DNA of 64,000 bases from CAYYUA01 sp964542585 (lineage in GTDB: Bacteria > Bacteroidota > Bacteroidia > CAILMK01 > CAYYUA01), in NCBI GenBank assembly GCA_964542585.1, contig CAZIUI010000001.1, forward strand, positions 186,001 through 250,000. Reading direction: 5' to 3'. Under the pieces are notes generated by a model that was given only the letters and a program-made list of their open reading frames with translations, was not told the origin of the DNA and made no database searches. The position numbers and the translations under genes were made by a program. Shown here piece by piece: positions 17,474 through 26,293 of the stretch (the stretch's first letter is position 1; the number at the start of each line of letters is the position of its first letter).

Positions 17474-19102
17474 TTAATCAAATTGGTAACCATCCAGCTC
17501 AGGCATCACCGGGGGAACCATCCATACTCTTTCATGCTGGTAATTGACCTTTCCAGGATCAGCTCCGCGCGGTTTCCACACGTATTTTTTCCGGGTACAA
17601 ATTACGGGGGTCAAGGCCTCACCTTTACTTTTAGCGAAATAAGCCGCTAATTGCGCAGCGGCTTCTTTAACCTGAGCGGGAACAATCTTTTCTTTACCGG
17701 AACGAATGATCACGTGGGCTCCTTTTTGCTCCCGGGCATGTAACCAGAGGTCTTCCTTGTTGGCAAATTGAAAGGTCAAAAGATCATTGATAGCAGCACC
17801 TTTTCCTGCGTAAATGTCATGATCATGGACTTTGAAATGTTTGAATTTTTCCTTTAGCTGCTCTGATTGACGCTTAGCTGAAGATTTTCTGTAAAGTTCT
17901 TGGTACTCCTTTCTTAGGTTTTTAAGATCCCGTGAGGCTACTAATTCCTCGTATTTCGCTTCAGCAATACGCAGCTGCTTTTCCTCATGCTCAAGGTTTT
18001 CTTCTGCAGTCTTTAGTTCAATGTGTTGACGCTTACCCTTTTTATAAAACCGTTCGGCATTCGCCTGGGGTGAAAGTTCCTTTTTAAAGGGCACGGAAAT
18101 CCAACTATCATTGTAAAAATCGTATAAGGTAGGCTTAGTTACCCCTTTTTCCAATATTGAAAGATTAGCCATGATCAAGTCGGCTAGTTGACGGTAATCA
18201 TAGCCTTCTATTAACTTTTGTAAATTTTGGTTGAGGTTTTTGATACTTTTCTTGTGCTTCTTGATTTTGGAGTTCCAGTATGACACTAACTTTTGTTTAT
18301 AGCTTAGCAGATTAGCCTCTTGTAAAAAACGATGGGCATATACCCGAACCGCTGATAAAGGCTCTGAGAAGGTCTCTTCAGCATTTTCCAGATGGAAAAA
18401 TGATAAGCGCAGCCCCGTATCGTTTAAATCATTAATCCTTTCCCGGTGCAAACCAACGGGTGCCTTTTGTAAATCAACCAGGAATTGCTCTAAACATTGC
18501 CATTGAGTAGTTGGATCTGCTATATCTTCAAAACCATAGCGCGTCAAAGCTTTTTTAAAGTCGTTGGTAAAAGTTGGAAAAAGCTGCTTTACGGCCTCCA
18601 GTGGATCAAAGCCCACATTTAACAAGTTTTCGTAAGCAGCCTGAGATTGGTCTATGGACTGCTGGTAGTTGTTAATAGAGGCTATTTGATCTTTCTGAAT
18701 GCGTTTACGAATAGCATCCACAGGATTACCGCTCTGAAAAAGAATGACGTTTCCATGGGCACCATAAAGCTTAAAAAGTAATTGGTAGTGATCATCCAAT
18801 GTAACCAACAAGCTGCGGTCATTGGGCATAACCTGAACATCTTTTATCGAAAGGCCGTTAACAGTTTTAAATAAAGGGTTTGCACCAGCCCGGGGTTTGG
18901 CTTTTTTATCAATAAAAGTAAAGCTAAGTTGATGACCGTAATAAAAGACTAACCCCAAATTATCCTCGTTTTCACTTAGTGAAAAAACATACTCACTGGG
19001 GTTTTGGGCATAGACTTCGCTTAAATGCCGGCCTACCAATTGTTGTTTAAAGGATGGTGAAAGCTGCTTTAGGAAATAATAGTTGTTAATAAGGTTATCC
19101 AT
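17474..19102 (-). CDS. rqcH: Ribosome quality-control protein RqcH (NFACT family)
   Basis: RqcH binds peptidyl-tRNA on stalled 50S subunits and adds Ala tails that mark the nascent chain for decay. The order is NFACT-N (residues 1-120), helix-hairpin-like and coiled-coil regions (about 255-430, rich in Lys/Glu), then the NFACT-R domain with KEDLWLHAREQKGAHVIIR near residue 455. The C-terminus GKVNYQHERVWMVPP is also typical. Length 542 is normal. It is followed on the same strand, after 44 bases, by the multiheme cytochrome, with no obvious functional link. Confidence 0.93.
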   Translation of the reverse strand: MDNLINNYYFLKQLSPSFKQQLVGRHLSEVYAQNPSEYVFSLSENEDNLGLVFYYGHQLSFTFIDKKAKPRAGANPLFKTVNGLSIKDVQVMPNDRSLLVTLDDHYQLLFKLYGAHGNVILFQSGNPVDAIRKRIQKDQIASINNYQQSIDQSQAAYENLLNVGFDPLEAVKQLFPTFTNDFKKALTRYGFEDIADPTTQWQCLEQFLVDLQKAPVGLHRERINDLNDTGLRLSFFHLENAEETFSEPLSAVRVYAHRFLQEANLLSYKQKLVSYWNSKIKKHKKSIKNLNQNLQKLIEGYDYRQLADLIMANLSILEKGVTKPTLYDFYNDSWISVPFKKELSPQANAERFYKKGKRQHIELKTAEENLEHEEKQLRIAEAKYEELVASRDLKNLRKEYQELYRKSSAKRQSEQLKEKFKHFKVHDHDIYAGKGAAINDLLTFQFANKEDLWLHAREQKGAHVIIRSGKEKIVPAQVKEAAAQLAAYFAKSKGEALTPVICTRKKYVWKPRGADPGKVNYQHERVWMVPPVMPELDGYQFD

Positions 19103-19412
19103 AGGATTGTAATTTGAGCAGCTTTAAACGTTTTGAAAAGTTTGACGAAGATTTGATCAAAAGGTTTTAAGCACTGAAAAATGCTATTGAGCTATTCTAT
19201 TATATTACTGATTATCAAATCTTTAGGTTTATTTATTTTAAGCGGCACTTAAATAGGGCATCGAGGTTATTTCACTTGTAGACTTTTTCGCATTACTAGG
19301 AATGTCCCTATCTTAAATTTATTGTTTAAGGAACATGTTGTAAGTATTTGAAAGTCAATTGCTATTGATAATCTTAAAATTGACTTGTTTAAAAATTTAA
19401 CAAAAGCCTATC
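19103..19412. other. Divergent intergenic region between rqcH and ung
   Basis: AT-rich spacer of 310 bases between divergently transcribed genes. I see no open frame, no RNA gene and no perfect TAnnTTTG element on either strand. It must contain promoters for both genes, but I cannot place them. Confidence 0.6.
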
Positions 19413-20114
19413 ATGCTACCCACAAAAGCTGTGTTACCCTCCTTACCGACTTCCTGGAATGCGTACCTCGGGGAAGAACAATCTGCCCCCTATTTTCAAC
19501 AACTTCAACAACGGTTAGAAGCGGAAATAGATCGGGATTTTGAAATTTTTCCGCCACAAGCGCAGATTTTTAATGCTTACGAGCAGACCGCTTTCCAGGA
19601 TGTTCGAGTTGTAATTTTAGGGCAAGATCCCTACCATGGTCCTAAGCAAGCAAATGGATTGGCATTTAGCGTTAATAAAGGGATTAAGCAGCCTCCCAGT
19701 CTTCAAAACATTTTTAAGGAAATACAACTTGAGTTGGGGGGTGTCCTGCCAGAACATGGGGATTTAACACCCTGGGCAAGGCAAGGCGTCCTATTACTAA
19801 ACGCTGTTCTTACTGTAAGAGCTGGTCAGGCAGGATCGCATCGAAACATTGGTTGGGAGGATTTTACAAGTACCACCATACAAGTATTGTCAAAATATCG
19901 AGAAGGCCTTTTGTTCTTGCTGTGGGGAAATGATGCCCAGTCAAAAGCTAGGCTTATTGATTCCGAAAAACACTTCATTTTAAAAGCTCCCCATCCTTCC
20001 CCTTATTCTGCCAACAAAGGTTTTTTTGGGTGTGAACACTTCAAACAAACCAATGAAATTCTTAAAAGTATTGGGGAAAAACCTATATCCTGGAACTTAA
20101 GCAATCAGGATTAA
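19413..20114 (+). CDS. ung: Uracil-DNA glycosylase, family 1
   Basis: Ung removes uracil from DNA to start base-excision repair. The water-activating loop GQDPYHGPKQANGLAFSV with its catalytic Asp is near residue 70, and the DNA-intercalating loop HPSPYSANKGFFGCEHF is near residue 195 with the catalytic His. Length 233 is normal for the family. It stands alone, facing right, and converges on the DUF423 gene. Confidence 0.96.
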   Translation: MLPTKAVLPSLPTSWNAYLGEEQSAPYFQQLQQRLEAEIDRDFEIFPPQAQIFNAYEQTAFQDVRVVILGQDPYHGPKQANGLAFSVNKGIKQPPSLQNIFKEIQLELGGVLPEHGDLTPWARQGVLLLNAVLTVRAGQAGSHRNIGWEDFTSTTIQVLSKYREGLLFLLWGNDAQSKARLIDSEKHFILKAPHPSPYSANKGFFGCEHFKQTNEILKSIGEKPISWNLSNQD

Positions 20115-20160
20115 AAAAATTTGGCAAGTGATAATTTGATATTAAGCCAAAGTGCGGTTC

Positions 20161-20241
20161 TAAAAAGCATTTTATTCCCATTGAAATTTCATCTACTAAA
20201 TCAGGAACTCCTGGGATTCATATTCAATTAAATGCTTTTTA
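20161..20241. repeat. Inverted repeat between convergent ung and DUF423
   Basis: TAAAAAGCATTT at 20161-20172 is repeated in inverted form at 20230-20241 with a 57-base spacer. It sits in the 147-base gap between two convergent genes and may be a bidirectional transcription stop, but the loop is long and the arms AT-rich. Confidence 0.3.
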
Positions 20242-20261
20242 AGGGAAAATCTGGCCTACAA

Positions 20262-20636
20262 CTAAAATAAGCGCAACCCACTTATCAAAAGGCAAATCCA
20301 TCCTGCAAGGAATGATAATCCTCCAATTGGCGTAATTGCTCCAAGCCATTTAACACCTGTTAATACCAAGGCATACAAAGAACCCGAGAATATAACAATG
20401 CCACCGATGAACAGAAAACCACTAATCTTTAGCAATAAGCTAGGTTGGAAAACCTGGATTATGATAGCAACAATTAAAAGTCCTAATGCATGATAAAATT
20501 GATATTGAATGCCGGTCTGGAAAGTATCCAGCATATCCGTTGATACTTTTGATTTGAGCCCGTGGGCACCAAAAGCTCCGCCGGCCACAGCCATAAAAGC
20601 CATCAAAGCAGCTATTACAAAAAAAGCCTTAGCCAT
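20262..20636 (-). CDS. DUF423 small membrane protein
   Basis: Integral membrane protein of 124 residues with four predicted spans and the family signature FGAHGLKSK near residue 24, followed by FQTGIQYQFYHALGLL. This is the DUF423/YgdD family, widespread and without a known role. The start ATG precedes a first membrane span directly. It converges on ung. Confidence 0.9.
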   Translation of the reverse strand: MAKAFFVIAALMAFMAVAGGAFGAHGLKSKVSTDMLDTFQTGIQYQFYHALGLLIVAIIIQVFQPSLLLKISGFLFIGGIVIFSGSLYALVLTGVKWLGAITPIGGLSFLAGWICLLISGLRLF

Positions 20637-20848
20637 ATAGTCCCTAGTTTTTGATTATTAAGCTTGTAAATATAAAACCTGTTCAGCAAACGGAGGGTTT
20701 TAGAATGGTGCTGGTAAAGGATTTAAGCCGGCTGTAGAACAAATTTACAAAAGTTTATAGTCAAGTTTGTCCTGATATTAACAAAAGTTTAAATCTTGCG
20801 ATAAGCTATTTTTCGTTTTTTTCTACTTTAGCTAATCTAAACATTAGT

Positions 20849-20856
20849 TAAATTTG
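20849..20856 (+). promoter_or_regulatory. Bacteroidota -7 promoter element upstream of XRE gene
   Basis: TAAATTTG matches TAnnTTTG exactly. A TTTAG at 20827-20831 lies 17 bases upstream as a weak -33 element. The start codon follows 13 bases later, so the leader would be very short. Confidence 0.5.
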
Positions 20857-20869
20857 CTGGAAAATATCT

Positions 20870-21367
20870 ATGGTAGCGGTGAACCAACGCATACAAACGT
20901 TAATTAACACGCTCGGGGAAAGTAATAACCGTTTTGCACAGCGAATAGACACCTCAAGTGCCGTCATTAGTCATATTCTGACAGGTCGTAACCGACCCAA
21001 CCTTGAACTTATCCAGAAAATCCTTAAAGCATTTCCTAACCTTAGAGCGAATTGGTTGGTTTTGGGTGAAGGATCCCTGCATGTAGATGGCAATAAAGCC
21101 TTAACGGCTATACCAGACCAAGGCAAAATGGAATCACGAGAACCACAAGCATCTTCAACCGAAGCGACTTCCATCCCAGACGCTCAAAATCATGATCCGG
21201 AACCACCTCAAGAGGAAATTTCTGAAAATCCCGGAACGGAAGCCTATCCTATTCAGCCAATGTTAAACAATATCCTGCAGTCCCAAAGATTGATGTTGAA
21301 GAGTGTAGAGCAGCAAATGCAGATGCAGGAACAATTGCTTGAGTGGATGAATAAAAAATCAGGTTGA
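20870..21367 (+). CDS. XRE-type helix-turn-helix transcription regulator
   Basis: DNA-binding protein of 165 residues. Residues 3-65 form an XRE/HTH_3 domain, with NRFAQRIDTSSAVISHILTG covering the recognition helix and LRANWLVLGEG its usual end. A Pro/Glu-rich flexible linker (residues 75-125) is followed by a C-terminal helix rich in Gln and Met (MLKSVEQQMQMQEQLLEW), probably an oligomerisation segment. It is a family found in many Bacteroidota, often as a single-gene unit. The target is unknown. It converges on the UbiA gene with 52 bases between them. Confidence 0.85.
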   Translation: MVAVNQRIQTLINTLGESNNRFAQRIDTSSAVISHILTGRNRPNLELIQKILKAFPNLRANWLVLGEGSLHVDGNKALTAIPDQGKMESREPQASSTEATSIPDAQNHDPEPPQEEISENPGTEAYPIQPMLNNILQSQRLMLKSVEQQMQMQEQLLEWMNKKSG

Positions 21368-21419
21368 ATTCTCTTCTCTTATAAGTTAAGTGCTACCTGG
21401 AATATCTTTAAAGCCTGGC

Positions 21420-22280
21420 CTAGATGCATACAAGAAAAAGTGACAATAAACCTGTAACCATGATTCCCTTTAGCCACTGGCTAAGCTGATGAAACTTTGT
21501 TTTGGTATCGGCATGCTCTAATTGTTTCATAAAAATAAAAGTTGGCCCTGCTACCAAGCCTACCAAATAAATACTGATCCAAATATTCAGGTAAAAATAG
21601 ACAGCTATAACATAAAACCCTAACAATGCTAAAAATACAGCGGTTAAAAATTTAATTACGCCCTTAGCTCGGTGAACACCTAATTGTAGAGGTATGGTAC
21701 GACTCCCGAATATACTATCTCCTTCCCTGTCTTCCACATCTTTTACAATTTCTCTTAAAAGCCCGATTAGACCCGCAAATAAACTGTAAAATAAAACCAG
21801 TTTAAAGTTTAAGCCCCGGTCAAACAGCCACACAACAAATACCACTAAACCCAATAAAGCAGCCACTAAGAGGTTACCAATGAAAAAAATATGCTTTAGC
21901 TTGCTGGAGTAGAAATGTAAAATCCCTGCTACGCCTGCATTAAAAATACCCAATGCTGGTGATAATGCAAAGCCTATCCCTACCGCCAGTAGGTTGAGTA
22001 AAATGTGCAATATAATGGCATAGCGGCGGCTGATTCGGGTGTCAAGGACGGTTTTATCCGGCTTGTTGATCAGGTCTATCTTGGCATCATAGTAATCGTT
22101 GATCACATAGCCAGCTGCCGCTAGGCTGAGCGTGGATAGCAATAGCATCGCAAAACGAGCATCAAACGCAAATGCCCAGCATTCACTTTCAGGAAGGGTA
22201 AGGTAAACTGTTGTCTGCGTAAGCACCAATACCAGCAGGTTTACTGGTCGGAAAAGGCGCAAATAGGTTAACCAGGTCAT
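21420..22280 (-). CDS. UbiA family prenyltransferase (geranylgeranylglycerol-phosphate synthase type)
   Basis: Membrane prenyltransferase of 286 residues with about eight spans. Both Asp-rich motifs are intact: NDYYDAKIDLINKPDKTV near residue 66 and DVEDREGDSIFGSRTIPLQLG near residue 180. Homologues in this phylum are usually annotated as geranylgeranylglycerol-phosphate geranylgeranyltransferase or MenA/UbiA-like, but the acceptor cannot be read from the sequence. It is the last gene of the leftward lysS-DUF2520-HAD-UbiA run, 42 bases after the HAD gene. Confidence 0.85.
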   Translation of the reverse strand: MTWLTYLRLFRPVNLLVLVLTQTTVYLTLPESECWAFAFDARFAMLLLSTLSLAAAGYVINDYYDAKIDLINKPDKTVLDTRISRRYAIILHILLNLLAVGIGFALSPALGIFNAGVAGILHFYSSKLKHIFFIGNLLVAALLGLVVFVVWLFDRGLNFKLVLFYSLFAGLIGLLREIVKDVEDREGDSIFGSRTIPLQLGVHRAKGVIKFLTAVFLALLGFYVIAVYFYLNIWISIYLVGLVAGPTFIFMKQLEHADTKTKFHQLSQWLKGIMVTGLLSLFLVCI

Positions 22281-22322
22281 AAGTTTATTGAACTACTTGC
22301 TTTGCGGGAGATAGGAAAATCT

Positions 22323-22835
22323 CTATATAGTTTGGTGCCAAAGCCCTTTTACCCTTAAAACCCGCTCAATAATGTCCCTCACGCATCCCTGGCCTCCGGA
22401 ATAATTACTCTGAAAGTCGCATATCTCAGCTATATCCGGAGCTGCATCAGCCGGACAAGTGGCAATAGCACATGCCTTAAGTATATCGTAATCCGGCCAA
22501 TCATCTCCCATTACCAAAACCTCCGACCAATGTAATTTTTGATCAAGGAGGTACTGGTTAAAACGGGTTAGCTTGTCCCGCTCATCCATAAAAACGTCCT
22601 TGATCCCCAAACCTTGAAAGCGATTGGCTATACCTTCTGATGGACGAGCAGAAATTACCGCAATCTTCATCAATTCCTTGGTAGCCTTAACAGCCGCGTA
22701 GCCATCTTTCACGTCCAGGCGCCGCAATTCAGCACCATCATCGGTGATCAGCAGTTTACCATCGGTCCAAACACCATCTACGTCAAATACCATGGCACGG
22801 ATCTGCTTGAGTTCTTTGAAAAAATCAGTTGCCAT
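22323..22835 (-). CDS. HAD family phosphatase, KdsC-like
   Basis: Cap-less HAD phosphatase of 170 residues, the size of KDO 8-phosphate phosphatase (KdsC). The nucleophile motif is VFDVDGVWTDGKL at about residues 15-27, motif II is AVISARPSEG, and motif IV is MGDDWPDYDILKACA. KdsC enzymes release phosphate from KDO-8-P for lipopolysaccharide, but the family also includes nonulosonate phosphatases. No KDO genes are nearby, so the substrate is an inference. It lies 17 bases after the DUF2520 gene. Confidence 0.85.
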   Translation of the reverse strand: MATDFFKELKQIRAMVFDVDGVWTDGKLLITDDGAELRRLDVKDGYAAVKATKELMKIAVISARPSEGIANRFQGLGIKDVFMDERDKLTRFNQYLLDQKLHWSEVLVMGDDWPDYDILKACAIATCPADAAPDIAEICDFQSNYSGGQGCVRDIIERVLRVKGLWHQTI

Positions 22836-22852
22836 TAGATTTTATTTTATGA

Positions 22853-23623
22853 TTAACGATGAAAATGCTGGTATATGGCCGAAGACATGATATCGTAAAC
22901 AGCCTTCTGATTTTCATTGCTCAGCAATCGCTTATGATACTCAATCGTAGCCGTATCCCCTCTTTTTGCAGGTCCGGTTTGGGCGGCTTCCGGGCCTAAA
23001 TCCAAAGCTTTTGCAATGGTCTCTTCAATCAAGGGATTTAAAAGCTTGAAATCCAAACCCTGCTTATTTAATTGTTCGGCAGCTATCCCCAGGAGGTGGT
23101 TGGTGAAGTTATTTGTAAGGATAGCAGCCAAGTGAAGGTATTCCCGGCTAGCTGAGGTCAAAGGATAAGCAGGTGAGCCAAGCGATTTGATCACGCTCTG
23201 GAGGGCTTGGTCGGACTTATCATCTGAAGCCTCATAAAAAAAAGGAACAGTCAATAATTTCAATGGGCGGTCTTTACTAAAAGTCTGAAGGGGGTAAAGC
23301 ACACCAATGGACGGAGCAATACCGGATAAAGCATCCATGCTTACGCTACCTGCTGTATGTACCACCAAACCTTTCCGGGTGTACCAATAATTGTTAAGCT
23401 TTCCAATGGTTGTATCAGGGGTCGTTACGATATACAGGTCCGATTCCTCATCCAGGTTTTTCCAGTTTTCAACAGCTTCTGCTTCTACAATTTCAGCTAA
23501 AGCAGCTGCAGAAGCCTCCCGATTAGCAATAACCTGCCGTATCTTATAGCCAGCCTCATACAGGGCTTTGATAAGGTTGGTTCCTACATTGCCGGCTCCT
23601 ATGGCTGTAATATTTTGGATCAT
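22853..23623 (-). CDS. Rossmann-like/DUF2520 oxidoreductase-like protein
   Basis: Protein of 256 residues with an N-terminal NAD(P)-binding fold (IGAGNVGTNLIKAL, residues 8-21) and a C-terminal helical DUF2520 domain (FYEASDDKSDQALQSV, then HLAAILTNNFTNHLLGIA). The architecture resembles ketopantoate reductase and pyrroline-5-carboxylate reductase. VHTAGSVSMDAL is a family signature. Its reaction is unknown. It is placed between lysS (23 bases upstream) and the HAD phosphatase, a frequent neighbourhood in Bacteroidota. Confidence 0.85.
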   Translation of the reverse strand: MIQNITAIGAGNVGTNLIKALYEAGYKIRQVIANREASAAALAEIVEAEAVENWKNLDEESDLYIVTTPDTTIGKLNNYWYTRKGLVVHTAGSVSMDALSGIAPSIGVLYPLQTFSKDRPLKLLTVPFFYEASDDKSDQALQSVIKSLGSPAYPLTSASREYLHLAAILTNNFTNHLLGIAAEQLNKQGLDFKLLNPLIEETIAKALDLGPEAAQTGPAKRGDTATIEYHKRLLSNENQKAVYDIMSSAIYQHFHR

Positions 23624-23646
23624 AACCCTGCTAGTAAAAAGCCATC

Positions 23647-25209
23647 TCAGTTTGAATCCGATGCTTGATCCTCATTGATACCCTCTTCGGATGAGCCTTG
23701 AGACTTTTCTGGTCGCATTTGTGGGAAGAATAAGACTTCTTGAATAGATGGCTGATCTGTAAGAATCATGGCCAGCCGGTCAATGCCCACACCTAAACCA
23801 GCGGTTGGTGGCATTCCCACTTCCAAAGCCCGGAGAAAATCCTCGTCCAATACCATGGCTTCTTCATCTCCTTGCTCGCCAAGCTTTAGCTGCTCTTCAA
23901 ACCGCTGCCTTTGATCGATGGGATCGTTAAGCTCTGAAAAGGCATTCATGATCTCTTTACCCATACAGATCACTTCAAAACGCTCTACCAAACCTTCCTT
24001 GGAGCGGTGTTTCTTGGCCAGAGGTGACATTTCAAGGGGGTAATCCATGATAAAGGTTGGATTGATAAGCTTAGGCTCCACGTATTCTCCAAAAATCTCA
24101 TCTATCAATTTTCCCCGGTCCATTTCCGGATCATTGGGAACATTCAAGTGCTTAGCTACCTCACGAATCTCATCCCCTGATTTTTCGGTAATGTCGTAGC
24201 CGGTGTAAGCTTCAATCGCCTCATACATTGTGTAGCGCTTCCAGGGCTTTTGGAAGTTGATCGTATGCCCTCCACTTTCAACTTCAGAACTGCCTAAGGT
24301 TCGCTTGATAATGGTATGAAAGAAGTCTTCTACAAAATCCATCATCCAGTAATAATCCTTATAAGCCACGTAAAGCTCCATCTGGGTGAACTCCGGATTG
24401 TGATAACGGCTCATGCCTTCGTTCCGAAAGTCCTTGGCAAATTCATAAACGCCATCATACCCGCCTACAATTAACCGTTTCAGGTAGAGCTCATTGGCAA
24501 TCCGCAGGTAAAGCGGCATCTCCAGGGTATTGTGGTAGGTCTTAAAAGGACGAGCAGCCGCGCCTCCATAAAGCGGTTGGAGTATAGGGGTCTCTACTTC
24601 CAGGTAATCCTGTTCGTTCAGGTATTCCCGCATGCTATTGATCAATCGTGTTCGCGTCTTGAAGCGATCTCGAACAGATGGATTGACCACGAGATCGAGG
24701 TACCGCATACGGTGACGTTGCTCGGGGTCACTGAAAGCATCATACACCTCCCCGTCTTTTTCCTTAGGAAGAGGAATGGGCCGTAAGGATTTAGAGAGTA
24801 ACTTTAAAGTATTTACGAACAGGGTGATTTCCCCCATTTTGGTTTTAAAAGCGTATCCTGTGACACCCACAATATCCCCAATATCCAGGAGCTTCTTAAA
24901 AAGCTTATTGTAGTAGGTTTTATCCTCATCAGGGCAAAGGTCATCCCTGCTAACATACAGTTGGATGGTTCCGGATTCATCTTCAAGCTCTGCAAATGAG
25001 GCCTTACCCATAACGCGGCGCCCCATCAAACGCCCGGCTAACTTTAGCCCGGTGAGGCTATCCGGGTTTTTATAAAATTCCGATTTGATATCCGCTGTTG
25101 AGATGTTGGCTTCAAAAGTTTCAGGAGGATACGGGTCAATGCCTAATTCCCGGATCTGCTCAAGTGCTGATCTTCGCTGTTGCTCCTGATCGGACAGGTT
25201 CCGCTCCAT
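23647..25209 (-). CDS. lysS: Lysyl-tRNA synthetase, class II
   Basis: LysS charges tRNA-Lys. The N-terminal OB-fold anticodon domain covers residues 35-150. The class II core has motif 1 around EVETPILQPLYGGAAA, motif 2 FRNEGMSRYHNPEFTQME and motif 3 GLGVGIDRLAMIL near residue 490. The open frame starts at 25335, but the first 42 codons are not LysS-like and lie over a TACCTTTG promoter element, so ATG at 25209 (MERNLSDQEQQR) is the start, giving 520 residues. The C-terminal tail is acidic and unconserved. First gene of a four-gene leftward run. Confidence 0.95.
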   Translation of the reverse strand: MERNLSDQEQQRRSALEQIRELGIDPYPPETFEANISTADIKSEFYKNPDSLTGLKLAGRLMGRRVMGKASFAELEDESGTIQLYVSRDDLCPDEDKTYYNKLFKKLLDIGDIVGVTGYAFKTKMGEITLFVNTLKLLSKSLRPIPLPKEKDGEVYDAFSDPEQRHRMRYLDLVVNPSVRDRFKTRTRLINSMREYLNEQDYLEVETPILQPLYGGAAARPFKTYHNTLEMPLYLRIANELYLKRLIVGGYDGVYEFAKDFRNEGMSRYHNPEFTQMELYVAYKDYYWMMDFVEDFFHTIIKRTLGSSEVESGGHTINFQKPWKRYTMYEAIEAYTGYDITEKSGDEIREVAKHLNVPNDPEMDRGKLIDEIFGEYVEPKLINPTFIMDYPLEMSPLAKKHRSKEGLVERFEVICMGKEIMNAFSELNDPIDQRQRFEEQLKLGEQGDEEAMVLDEDFLRALEVGMPPTAGLGVGIDRLAMILTDQPSIQEVLFFPQMRPEKSQGSSEEGINEDQASDSN

Positions 25210-25227
25210 AGCCGGTATTTGTTTTTG

Positions 25228-25235
25228 CAAAGGTA
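25228..25235 (-). promoter_or_regulatory. Bacteroidota -7 promoter element upstream of lysS
   Basis: The minus strand reads TACCTTTG, a perfect TAnnTTTG, ending 18 bases before the lysS ATG at 25209. It lies within the longer open frame, which argues for the downstream start. Confidence 0.55.
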
Positions 25236-25301
25236 AACAAAGCCTTGGTTGTTCAGGCAGACATTGGCCATAAGAGGCAAGCCAATATAAATGGTGCCCC
25301 C

Positions 25302-25309
25302 TACTTTTG
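25302..25309 (+). promoter_or_regulatory. Possible -7 promoter element directly before the TauE-type gene
   Basis: TACTTTTG matches TAnnTTTG and ends only four bases before the ATG at 25314. If used, transcription would begin at or next to the start codon, giving a leaderless message. No clear -33 TTG is seen, so this could be chance. Confidence 0.35.
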
Positions 25310-25313
25310 CCCC

Positions 25314-26051
25314 ATGATTTTGCTAGAGGCATCAACCTGGGTGGGCATTAGCCTTGCTGTTTTTATGGCCTTTTCCTTAAAGGCCATGACGGGTTTTGGG
25401 GAGAATTTAATAATGATTCCTATAATAAGCTTCTTCATCCCACTACCCCAAGTGTTGCCCATGACGCTAGTTGTGGTACTAGTAGCTGATGGCGTTTTAC
25501 TGTACAAACTTTATGATTCTATCGCGTGGTGGTACTGGAGAAGAATGGGAGGAATTGCGGTTTTGGGCGTCTTCATGGGAAGCTTTGGATTGCAGGAAAT
25601 AAATCCATACTTGCTTGAAAAGCTGCTTGGCTTGATCATTATTCTTTACCCTATCATAAGCCTGCTACCTCGTAGATTCCCATCAATTAGAATTCATAAA
25701 ACTACGGGAGCCTATATCACGGGCTTAAGCGGAGGGTTTCTAAGTGGCATCATGGGAATTGGCGGACCTCCGGTAATCGCTTACTTTAGTGCCCAACACT
25801 TACAGAAGGCCGTATTTCGGTCAACCTGTGTAGTAACGTTTTTGGTATTTGATCTCCTCAGGCTGGGCAGCTACTCATACCAGGGATTAATGACCTTGCC
25901 AATGGGTTTAACTGGCTTGACCCTGCTTCCGGCATTTTTAGCCGGTACGGCATTAGGCCTCCGCATGCACCCGTTGGTACCTGAGCGACCTTTTCAAATC
26001 GGAGTTCGCATTTTATTAATGCTCATTGGTCTTTCACTCCTATTCCAGTGA
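25314..26051 (+). CDS. TauE/SafE family membrane permease
   Basis: Integral membrane protein of 245 residues with about seven to eight spans. Two internally similar halves carry the family repeats FSLKAMTGFGENLIMIPIIS (residues 18-37) and LSGGFLSGIMGIGGPPVIAYF (near residue 145, shortened here to GGFLSGIMGIGGPPVIAY). TauE/SafE proteins export sulfonates or other organic anions; the substrate here is unknown. I chose ATG 25314 because the membrane domain begins right after it; the earlier codons overlap the lysS promoter region. The gene is divergent from lysS. Confidence 0.87.
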   Translation: MILLEASTWVGISLAVFMAFSLKAMTGFGENLIMIPIISFFIPLPQVLPMTLVVVLVADGVLLYKLYDSIAWWYWRRMGGIAVLGVFMGSFGLQEINPYLLEKLLGLIIILYPIISLLPRRFPSIRIHKTTGAYITGLSGGFLSGIMGIGGPPVIAYFSAQHLQKAVFRSTCVVTFLVFDLLRLGSYSYQGLMTLPMGLTGLTLLPAFLAGTALGLRMHPLVPERPFQIGVRILLMLIGLSLLFQ

Positions 26052-26057
26052 GGGATG

Positions 26058-26077
26058 AAAAAGCTTCAGCGCTTTTT
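26058..26077. terminator. Short bidirectional terminator between TauE gene and YtxH gene
   Basis: AAAAAGC, a six-base loop, then GCTTTTT. The stem ends in a T-run on both strands, and it serves two convergent genes. It overlaps the stop codon of the leftward YtxH-like gene. Confidence 0.6.
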
Positions 26078-26239
26078 ATCATCTTCATTCTCCTCTTCAT
26101 CCGCAGTAAGCTGGTCTTCGAGCTTACTGCCCCACTCGCCTATTTTTTCACGGGCTTTTTGAAGGTTTTTATCGCCGGAATCGGGTGAAAGGAGTAATCC
26201 AGTAGCTACTCCGATAGCAAAGCAAAAGAATCCACGCAT
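26066..26239 (-). CDS. Small YtxH-like membrane-associated protein (57 aa)
   Basis: Short gene encoding 57 residues. The N-terminus is a single membrane segment of YtxH type, MRGFFCFAIGVATGLLLSP, followed by a charged helix (DSGDKNLQKAREKIGEWGS) and an acidic/basic tail ending in EEENEDDKKR. YtxH proteins have this glycine-rich span followed by a helix; they are linked to stress responses in Bacillus but the molecular role is unknown. The stop lies within the terminator hairpin shared with the TauE gene. Supported by the pattern of residues and clean frame, not by a homology search. Confidence 0.7.
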   Translation of the reverse strand: MRGFFCFAIGVATGLLLSPDSGDKNLQKAREKIGEWGSKLEDQLTADEEENEDDKKR

Positions 26240-26293
26240 AAGGTTTGGTTATTTTAGTTACAAGTTTAAGCTTTTTTAATAAAACAGCTAATT

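Noticed and set aside
22323..22835. Firm kdsC assignment
   Set aside because: The HAD motifs and size match KdsC, but no KDO pathway genes are near and related phosphatases act on other sugars, so no gene symbol was given.
25210..25335. Extended N-terminus of LysS
   Set aside because: The 42 extra codons are not LysS-like and lie over the minus-strand TACCTTTG element.
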